Below, piece after piece: positions 1 to 5,043 of a DNA stretch of 5,043 bases; position 1 is the first letter of the stretch, and every line of letters begins with the position of its first letter. This stretch comes from Methanobacteriaceae archaeon (lineage in GTDB: Archaea; Methanobacteriota; Methanobacteria; Methanobacteriales; Methanobacteriaceae): contig JAUYBK010000164.1 in the NCBI GenBank assembly GCA_030693105.1, positions 1 to 5,043 on the forward strand, given 5' to 3'. The translations under genes and the position numbers were made by a program. Under the pieces are notes generated by a model, which was given only the letters and a program-made list of their open reading frames with translations, was not told where the DNA came from and searched no databases.

Positions 1-8
1 TTAATATA
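1..8 (+). promoter_or_regulatory. Possible archaeal TATA box (box A) upstream of mmp2
   Basis: The sequence TTAATATA resembles the archaeal TATA box, which normally lies about 25 nt before the transcription start. That would place initiation near positions 28-33, just ahead of the ribosome-binding site at 35-40, giving a short leader. The A-rich stretch that follows fits a promoter region. The window begins here, so the purine-rich BRE element that should precede the box cannot be seen, and the upstream gene is unknown. This is a weak call based on spacing and composition; transcription could equally start further upstream. Confidence 0.3.
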
Positions 9-34
9 GTTAGAAAAAATAACCCAATTCTACC

Positions 35-40
35 GAGGTG
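35..40 (+). promoter_or_regulatory. Shine-Dalgarno site of mmp2, supports the TTG start
   Basis: GAGGTG matches the core of GGAGGTGAT, the complement of the archaeal 16S rRNA 3' end. It sits 5 nt before the TTG at 46-48. The reading frame has a stop (TAG, 7-9) upstream and no ATG or GTG between that stop and the TTG. The next in-frame ATG is at residue 65, inside the conserved N-terminal domain. The site therefore decides the start. Confidence 0.8.
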
Positions 41-45
41 GATTT

Positions 46-1032
46 TTGTCTTTAATATCACTGGTTGATTCTATTAAAAATTTTGAGGGCCTGACCCGTA
101 AAAAAAGTATAAAAGATGTCACCAGCCTGTTGGGTGACAGTTATAAGGCTGGCGGACGTACTGTTCTTAGTTTTGGTGATGATGCCTCAGCACTGGATAT
201 TGGCAATGATAAACTGTTACTCCTGGCTGCCGATGGGATGTGGGGTAAGTTAATGGAGGCCGACCCCTTTTGGGCGGGGTACTGTTCAGTCTTGGTTAAT
301 GTTAACGACATTGCGGCCATGGGGGGAATACCCCTGGGCATGACCAATGTTATATCCACCCCGGACCCGGAGATATGCCGTCAGATAATGGAAGGTATCC
401 GGGCGGGGGTGGAGAAATTTGGCGTACCTATGGTAGGGGGGCATGTGCACCCTGACACTCCATACAACGCCCTGGACGTTTCTATAACGGGTATAATAGG
501 TTGTGATGATCTTATAATCAGTGGGGGGGCCCAGGTCGGCGACCAAATAATGGTAGCCATTGACCTGGATGGGGAGACCCATCCTCAGTTTAAACTTAAC
601 TGGGACACCACCACCATGAAAAGTCCCCAACTGGTCCAGGAACAGATAAAGGCCATGAACCGGCTGGCCCAGAAACATTTGTTAACTGCGGGGAGGGACA
701 TCAGCAACCCTGGTACCATAGGGACCCTGGGAATGCTCCTGGAATCATCAGGAGTAGGCGGAACCGTAGAACTGAAAAAAATACCCCGCAACCAGAGTGT
801 GGAATGGGATGACTGGCTTAAACTTTACCCCGGAGCTGGTTTTGTTTTAACTTTAAAAGCTGAAAATGTTTCTGAAACTAAAAACATCCTGGAAGAAGTT
901 AACATCACCTGTGGTGTGGTGGGGGAAGTTTTAACTGATAATAAACTCTTCATGACCGATGGAGAAGATAAAGAGATTGTTTTTGACTTCCAGAAGGACA
1001 GTATAATGGGAGTGAGAGAGGAGATATACTAG
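46..1032 (+). CDS. mmp2: Methanogenesis marker protein 2, PurM/AIR-synthase-like
   Basis: This 328-residue protein has the fold signature of the PurM/ThiL/SelD/HypE superfamily of ATP-dependent enzymes. Seen in the sequence: the glycine-Asp-Asp loop GDDAS at residues 44-48, the AADGMW strand at 61-66, the signature VNVNDIAAMGGIP at 84-96, the VGGHVHPDTP loop at 130-139, then the C-terminal domain opening with GDQIMVAIDLDG at 165-176 and a glycine-rich stretch DISNPGTIGTLGML at 218-231. In this superfamily the acidic and glycine loops bind ATP and Mg2+ for phosphorylation of a substrate. Length fits the marker 2 family (about 320-330 residues). It lacks the C-terminal Cys of HypE and the N-terminal Cys/Sec-Lys loop of SelD, so neither reaction should be assigned. 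The substrate is unknown. It starts at TTG with a strong ribosome-binding site and ends 11 nt before mmp3, so it probably leads the same operon. The protein has no signal peptide or membrane segment and is likely cytoplasmic. Family call is firm; biochemical role is open. Confidence 0.9.
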   Translation: MSLISLVDSIKNFEGLTRKKSIKDVTSLLGDSYKAGGRTVLSFGDDASALDIGNDKLLLLAADGMWGKLMEADPFWAGYCSVLVNVNDIAAMGGIPLGMTNVISTPDPEICRQIMEGIRAGVEKFGVPMVGGHVHPDTPYNALDVSITGIIGCDDLIISGGAQVGDQIMVAIDLDGETHPQFKLNWDTTTMKSPQLVQEQIKAMNRLAQKHLLTAGRDISNPGTIGTLGMLLESSGVGGTVELKKIPRNQSVEWDDWLKLYPGAGFVLTLKAENVSETKNILEEVNITCGVVGEVLTDNKLFMTDGEDKEIVFDFQKDSIMGVREEIY

Positions 1033-1043
1033 GGACGATTTTC

Positions 1044-2579
1044 ATGATGGTAAAAGTTAATGGCGAGAAAGTAGAACTTCCCGAAGGCTCCACTATCCAG
1101 GATGCCATCAACGCTACTCAGGCACCCTACTTGAAAGGTAGTGTGCTGGGCCTGGTGAAGGGCAAGGAGGAAGTGGAAAGGCATGTTAACAAATACCGCC
1201 TTAAAACCAACCAGGGAAGTATAATCATAGAATTACGTAAAGATGCACCATCTGATCTTATTAAACTATGGAAAGATCGTTACCGTGACTTTGCTGGGCT
1301 AAGGATAAGGTGGACAACTTCCCAGGAAGTTTCGGTGGGGCCCGTTGCCACTCATTTAATACCCTCCCGCAACGAGTATTTCTACGAGCGCTGGGATGTG
1401 ATATTCAGTCTATCAGGATTCACTGCCGATGCCACTCACATCATATTCAGCAAAGATAAATATAAATCAATTTATGGGGTCCCTGAAGGAGGAAATGGGG
1501 TCTTTGCTAGGGTAATTGGTGGTAAAAGAACCATAATGAAGTTAACTGATGACGACCATGTTCTGGAAGTTAAACCAGTGGTGGAAAGAAAGAGTATAGT
1601 AAAAAGTGCGGCTATCACTGACCTGGAAACTGAGCTATCAGATGGAAACCAGGTGTTCACGTATATATTGGTAAAATCCGAACCAAAATCTCCCCAGTCT
1701 GTGGAACACTTCTTTGCCCTGGCTGAAAAAGGTAAAATGAAGGTTGATTTCGATTCTAATTCTTTCATGGGCTCTTATGGTCTGCAAGGGCTAAAAAGAG
1801 ATGCGGAATATATTGACAAGCGTAAAAGAGGAACATTGACTCTGCGTAACCAGGGCAAAGGCCTGGGCCGGGTTTACATTTACCGGGAGGACAGGGTTTC
1901 TACACCTTCCCACAATGTCCTGGGCAAGGTTAAAAAGGGCATGCAACTGATAGATATAGCTCGCTATGGTGATGAAGTCACAGTACGTGTCCAACCAGCG
2001 AGAATAATGACTCTGGCAATGACTCAGAAAGAAGCCGAAGAATTTTTACAATCGCAAAATGTTAAACAAATCCGAGATGGCTTAAAAGACGATGATGCAG
2101 TCATAGTGATCCAAGAACCTCACTTTACCATGGAAATAATAAAAAAAGGTGAAGTTAAGACTTTTGGAGTCCGTAAAGAGGATATAGTAGAATTGAAGTT
2201 AAGTGAAGATGCTCCCCGCTCCACCTGGTACTTCCAGAAGATAACGGGGCTTTTAGACATGCCAGTGGGGTCTTTAAAAGTACACTTTGCATTCCCGGGC
2301 ATGAACCTCATGATGTTCCAGGGAAACTCCCGGGAAGCTAGAGGATTAATACCAGAGAACTCACCTAAGGAAAAGGCCGATGCCTGGGATATTGGATTAA
2401 CCAACATGTCCCGCCGTCATATCGGAATGTTGGGGATTCGGTTTGAGGATAACGAAGAGTTTGGACCTACTGGAGAACCATTCCAGGGGACCAACATCAT
2501 TGGAAAAGTGGTTAAAGGTATGGAAAATCTTAAAAAATTCAAAGAGGGGGAAACAGTTTATGTCCGGAAACGAGTCTAA
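1044..2579 (+). CDS. mmp3: Methanogenesis marker protein 3 (UPF0288), beta-grasp plus three cyclophilin-like modules
   Basis: This 511-residue protein resembles marker 3 (UPF0288, described as a predicted cyclophilin-type protein). Residues 1-63 look like a ThiS-like beta-grasp domain (VNGEKVELPEGSTIQDAI at 5-22). Three cyclophilin-like modules follow, about 58-180, 203-319 and 378-511. Module 2 is clearest, with SPQSVEHFFALAEKG at 216-230 and a GTLTLRNQG segment at 263-271, and it ends NVLGKVKKGM. Module 3 has DAPRSTWYF, HFAFPGMNLMMFQGN and NIIGKVVKGM. The catalytic Arg of true cyclophilins is not evident in any module, so isomerase activity is unlikely. There is not one cysteine. Known: Mmp3 co-purifies with Mmp7, Mmp17, McrC and the A2 ATPase in the ATP-dependent complex that reactivates MCR; a scaffold role there is my inference. 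Start choice: two adjacent ATGs (1044, 1047) follow AGGGA at 1031-1035 and cannot be separated. The 3' end overlaps mmp6 by 20 nt. Confidence 0.92.
   Translation: MMVKVNGEKVELPEGSTIQDAINATQAPYLKGSVLGLVKGKEEVERHVNKYRLKTNQGSIIIELRKDAPSDLIKLWKDRYRDFAGLRIRWTTSQEVSVGPVATHLIPSRNEYFYERWDVIFSLSGFTADATHIIFSKDKYKSIYGVPEGGNGVFARVIGGKRTIMKLTDDDHVLEVKPVVERKSIVKSAAITDLETELSDGNQVFTYILVKSEPKSPQSVEHFFALAEKGKMKVDFDSNSFMGSYGLQGLKRDAEYIDKRKRGTLTLRNQGKGLGRVYIYREDRVSTPSHNVLGKVKKGMQLIDIARYGDEVTVRVQPARIMTLAMTQKEAEEFLQSQNVKQIRDGLKDDDAVIVIQEPHFTMEIIKKGEVKTFGVRKEDIVELKLSEDAPRSTWYFQKITGLLDMPVGSLKVHFAFPGMNLMMFQGNSREARGLIPENSPKEKADAWDIGLTNMSRRHIGMLGIRFEDNEEFGPTGEPFQGTNIIGKVVKGMENLKKFKEGETVYVRKRV
2544..2550 (+). promoter_or_regulatory. 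Ribosome-binding site of mmp6 inside the end of mmp3
   Basis: GAGGGGG lies 9 nt before the ATG at 2560 and within the last codons of mmp3. It supports starting mmp6 at 2560 and not at the upstream in-frame ATG at 2443, whose extra 39 codons would translate conserved mmp3 sequence out of frame. Confidence 0.65.
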
Positions 2580-2982
2580 AGTAACCCGCATGATCATTCT
2601 GGGACCCGCAGCTAAGATAAGCCAGAGCGAGCTGGTGGGAAAACTCCATATGTTGGAGCTTCCCCTGACCATTAAGTCCACCTGCTACGGGTCAGTTATT
2701 CACGGCGAAGAAAAGGATGTTCTTGATGCTGTTAGTAAGATCCGAAAACTTGATCCACCAAATATATTCACCAAGGACCGAGGATTTCCTCCGGGAGATC
2801 CCAGGCGCTGCCGAGCTAAAAGAGGCGGAGCCCGGGAGGGATTCCACCAACTGGAGAAGGAATTTGAACTGTTAGGATACGTGGGAGAAGCCCTAGATTG
2901 CCCCGAAGTAGTGGATTTAAAAGAACCTGGAAAAATATCGCCAGAAGAGTTTAGAAAAATAGCCTGGGAGTGTGAAAAATGA
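2560..2982 (+). CDS. mmp6: Methanogenesis marker protein 6
   Basis: This is a 140-residue soluble protein, close to the roughly 130-140 residues I recall for marker 6 (DUF2102-type). The N-terminal half (residues 8-65) alternates short strands and helices, beginning VTRMIILGPAAKIS. The strongest motif is a basic, glycine- and proline-rich loop at residues 72-94, running KDRGFPPGDPRRCRAKRGG then AREG, with Cys84 at its centre. Other cysteines are at 42, 114 and 138. No known catalytic site is visible; the basic loop could bind phosphate, a nucleotide, or a cluster through Cys84, but that is inference. It overlaps mmp3 by 20 nt and the next gene by ATGA, a tight arrangement that suggests co-translation at matched levels. 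Its conserved company (mmp3, mmp5, mmp15) points to MCR activation or to assembly of the activation complex. The longer frame back to 2443 was not used. Confidence 0.85.
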   Translation: MSGNESKVTRMIILGPAAKISQSELVGKLHMLELPLTIKSTCYGSVIHGEEKDVLDAVSKIRKLDPPNIFTKDRGFPPGDPRRCRAKRGGAREGFHQLEKEFELLGYVGEALDCPEVVDLKEPGKISPEEFRKIAWECEK

Positions 2983-3344
2983 ACCTGAATTCCTCATCAA
3001 CTGGAGAAGATATAGCGGAACTGGCCCTGGCCATACACGAGCTGCTGAACCGCCTACCCCTAACTATGCGCACCAAAAACCAACTTGGCGTTCGAATCGA
3101 AGACGGAAAAGTTATAGATTACAATTATACGGGCCCAACACTAGAACTAGTACTTCAGGAAGGTAAAATCTCCCATAAAGTACCTGAAACAGGACCCTAT
3201 CAGGGTACACAGGTGGTGGTGGTTCCTATCCGTGAAGAAGGAGAAGTAATAGCTGCGGTGGGGGTGGTTGACACTACCCAGGGCATATACAGTGATATAA
3301 TCCAGATCACCAAGCGACCTGAAGAAATTAACGAGGGAGACTAA
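2979..3344 (+). CDS. DUF2111-type protein, possible small ligand-sensing (GAF/PAS-like) domain
   Basis: This 121-residue, cysteine-free protein resembles the archaeal DUF2111 family, which has no assigned function that I know of. Residues 8-31 form an amphipathic helix (DIAELALAIHELLNRLPL). Residues 34-50 read as a beta hairpin (NQLGVRIEDGKVIDYNYTG). The most conserved-looking part is 72-113: GPYQGTQVVVVPIREEGEVIAAVGVVD, then TTQGIYSDI and KRP. A hydrophobic strand ending in VPI, a turn, and a second strand ending in GVVD is the pattern of the sheet core in GAF, PAS or Cache sensor domains, though no DNA-binding or kinase domain is attached. It starts in an ATGA overlap with mmp6, behind GGGAG at 2966-2970, and ends 2 nt before mmp5. 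Its place inside the marker array argues for a role in MCR activation, perhaps as a small adaptor or regulatory subunit. Family assignment is from memory of the motif; function is inferred from context only. Confidence 0.75.
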   Translation: MNLNSSSTGEDIAELALAIHELLNRLPLTMRTKNQLGVRIEDGKVIDYNYTGPTLELVLQEGKISHKVPETGPYQGTQVVVVPIREEGEVIAAVGVVDTTQGIYSDIIQITKRPEEINEGD

Positions 3345-3346
3345 GA

Positions 3347-3793
<447 letters not shown>

Positions 3794-3794
3794 C

Positions 3795-5030
3795 ATGGTT
3801 AAGATAGCACAAATTTCATGCGGAACCGATTACAGTGGGGTGCAGAAGGAGATAGAAAAGGCTGCGGCCACATTCGGTGCCGAGATAGTAATACCCGAAG
3901 CGGACCTGGACTACATCGATGAAGCTTACCAAAAGTTTGGTTTTAACGCCGCCAGCAGCAGTATAAGATTAATGATTGCCCGGGCCATGTCCCTGGTGGA
4001 GGGTAAGTCCGATGCCGATGCCGTTTTCATTGCTTCCTGTTTCCGTTGTGCGGAGGGGGCCCTGGTAAGAAATGAAGTGCGTCGTTTCATACAGCAGAAC
4101 ACCAATCTACCGGTGGTAACCTATTCCTTCACCGAGAGAACCAAGGCCGACGAGTTGTTTATCCGGATGGAAGCTCTGTCCACCATTGTAGAACGTAAGA
4201 GTCTTTTAGCCCGGGAAAAACAAGAAGGACTAACCTTGGGTATTGATTCCGGTTCTACAACCACTAAGACGGTTGTAATGGAGAATAACAAAGTAATAGG
4301 TACGGGGTGGGTTCCCACCACCGATGTCATTGCCTGTACCCAGGATGCCATGGACCAGGCCTTTGACGGCATTGGATACAAACTGGATGATATGGAAGGA
4401 ATCGGAGTCACTGGTTACGGAAGGCTCACCATTGGTAAACACATGAACGCCCAGTTAATTCAGGAAGAACTGTCGGTTAATGCCAAAGGTGCGGTGTATT
4501 TGGCAGGCCATCAGAAGGGCGAGGCCACGGTGCTGGATATTGGCGGAATGGATAACAAGGTCATCACCGTCAACGACGGTATACCCGACAACTTCACCAT
4601 GGGAGGAATCTGCGCCGGAGCATCGGGAAGGTTTTTGGAAATCACTGCCCGACGTTTAGGTGTGGATATCAAAGAATTGGGACCCCTGGCTATGAAGGGA
4701 GACTTTAAACAGGCCCTCTTAAACAGTTACTGTATCGTGTTTGGGATACAGGACCTGGTAACTTCCCTGGCAGCTGGAAACACCAAAGAGAATGTAGCTG
4801 CCGCCGCATGTTATTCAGTAGCTGAACAGGTTTATGAACAACAACTGCAGGAAATAGATGTGCGAGAACCCCTAATACAGGTGGGTGGGACCAGTTTAAT
4901 TGAAGGGTTGGTGGATGCAGTTTCCACCGTCCTGGGCGGTATCGAAGTGGTGGTACCGGAATACTCTTCACATATCGGAGCGGTTGGCTCAGCTTTATTG
5001 GTATCCGGATTGGGGGACCTTAAAAAATGA
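3795..5030 (+). CDS. mmp15: Methanogenesis marker protein 15, HgdB-like domain fused to activase-type ATPase
   Basis: This 411-residue protein has two parts. Residues 146-408 are a BadF/BadG/HgdC-type ATPase of the actin/Hsp70 fold: phosphate loop 1 LGIDSGSTTTK (148-158), phosphate loop 2 DIGGMDNKVI (248-257), and the adenosine loop VGGTSLIEGLVDAV (363-376). The two cysteines that in HgdC homodimers bridge one [4Fe-4S] cluster are kept: Cys273 in ICAGASGRFLE and Cys313 in SYCIVFGIQDLVTSLAAG. Residues 1-140 resemble part of the HgdB-type dehydratase fold (the run from DAVFIASCFRC through LPVVTYSF to FIRMEAL), with Cys9, Cys82 and Cys85 as possible ligands. In the dehydratase system the activase hydrolyses ATP to push one low-potential electron into its partner; carrying part of such a partner in the same chain is notable. 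By analogy Mmp15 may energise electrons or build clusters for MCR activation, which is inference. AAGGAGG at 3782-3788 is a strong ribosome-binding site. The 3' end overlaps the next gene by ATGA. Confidence 0.92.
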   Translation: MVKIAQISCGTDYSGVQKEIEKAAATFGAEIVIPEADLDYIDEAYQKFGFNAASSSIRLMIARAMSLVEGKSDADAVFIASCFRCAEGALVRNEVRRFIQQNTNLPVVTYSFTERTKADELFIRMEALSTIVERKSLLAREKQEGLTLGIDSGSTTTKTVVMENNKVIGTGWVPTTDVIACTQDAMDQAFDGIGYKLDDMEGIGVTGYGRLTIGKHMNAQLIQEELSVNAKGAVYLAGHQKGEATVLDIGGMDNKVITVNDGIPDNFTMGGICAGASGRFLEITARRLGVDIKELGPLAMKGDFKQALLNSYCIVFGIQDLVTSLAAGNTKENVAAAACYSVAEQVYEQQLQEIDVREPLIQVGGTSLIEGLVDAVSTVLGGIEVVVPEYSSHIGAVGSALLVSGLGDLKK

Positions 5031-5043
5031 ACGTAGAATGCTA
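5027..5043 (+). CDS. mmp17: Start of the next gene, probably methanogenesis marker protein 17 (partial)
   Basis: An ATG at 5027 overlaps the stop of mmp15 as ATGA, the same junction used between mmp6 and the DUF2111-type gene. The visible codons give MNVEC and then leave the window. A purine-rich GGGGGA at 5012-5017 could serve as ribosome-binding site. Five residues cannot identify a family; the name rests on the order mmp15-mmp17-mmp7 that I recall from other methanogens. The existence of a coupled gene here is likely, its identity is a guess. Confidence 0.4.

Noticed and set aside
521..530. Run of seven G within mmp2, a possible frameshift site
   Set aside because: The reading frame continues unbroken through conserved PurM-like motifs on both sides, so there is no sign of a frameshift.
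286..678. A 130-codon open frame on the - strand opposite mmp2
   Set aside because: It lies wholly within mmp2, has no recognisable domain, and its composition follows from the antisense of conserved PurM-fold codons.
46..1032. Mmp2 as HypE or SelD
   Set aside because: It has no C-terminal Cys for carbamoyl transfer and no N-terminal Cys/Sec-Lys loop for selenide chemistry.
2443..2559. N-terminal extension of mmp6
   Set aside because: It would overlap the conserved third module of mmp3 out of frame, and a good ribosome-binding site supports the ATG at 2560.
1044..2579. Mmp3 as an active peptidyl-prolyl isomerase
   Set aside because: The cyclophilin resemblance is clear but the catalytic Arg is not evident in any of the three modules.
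2972..3166. A 64-codon + strand frame over the mmp6/DUF2111 junction
   Set aside because: Its sequence is low-complexity and Arg/Thr/Pro-rich, typical of a shifted frame, while the overlapping DUF2111 frame has coherent secondary structure.
3795..5030. Mmp15 as a classical 2-hydroxyglutaryl-CoA or benzoyl-CoA activase
   Set aside because: The ATPase half fits, but the fused N-terminal domain and the marker-gene neighbourhood, with no dehydratase or reductase subunits nearby, argue for a methanogenesis role.

Overview
This window looks like part of a methanogen chromosome, most likely an archaeon of the Methanobacteriales (Methanobacterium-like). The evidence is that five of the six complete genes resemble methanogenesis marker proteins (Mmp), families found almost only in methanogens and relatives carrying methyl-coenzyme M reductase (MCR). 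Ribosome-binding sites of the GGAGGTGAT type, moderate GC and frequent AGA, AGG and ATA codons also fit. I assigned families from recalled motifs, not from a database search.

Layout: everything is on the + strand and almost all of it is coding. A short leader (1-45) holds a possible archaeal promoter and a clear Shine-Dalgarno site. It is followed by mmp2 (46-1032, TTG start, PurM/AIR-synthase-like ATP-binding fold), mmp3 (1044-2579, beta-grasp-like N-terminus plus three degenerate cyclophilin-like modules), mmp6 (2560-2982, overlapping mmp3 by 20 nt), a DUF2111-type gene (2979-3344, ATGA overlap), mmp5 (3347-3793, CxxC protein) and mmp15 (3795-5030, HgdB-like N-terminal domain fused to a 2-hydroxyacyl-CoA dehydratase activase-like ATPase). 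At 5027 an ATGA overlap opens another reading frame, probably mmp17, which runs off the window. No intergenic gap inside the array exceeds 11 nt, so it reads as one transcript with translational coupling.

How the genes may work together: it is known from biochemistry on methanogens that MCR, whose F430 nickel must be reduced to Ni(I), is activated by an ATP-dependent complex that includes Mmp3, Mmp7, Mmp17, McrC and the A2 (AtwA) ATPase, with complex iron-sulfur clusters as the electron path. This window encodes Mmp3 and probably the start of Mmp17, linked to Mmp6, DUF2111, Mmp5, Mmp15 and Mmp2. The most interesting inference is that Mmp15, an activase-type ATPase with its two cluster cysteines kept, together with the small partners, drives electrons into that complex or builds its clusters. 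No RNA genes, mobile elements, CRISPR arrays, long repeats or terminators are visible.
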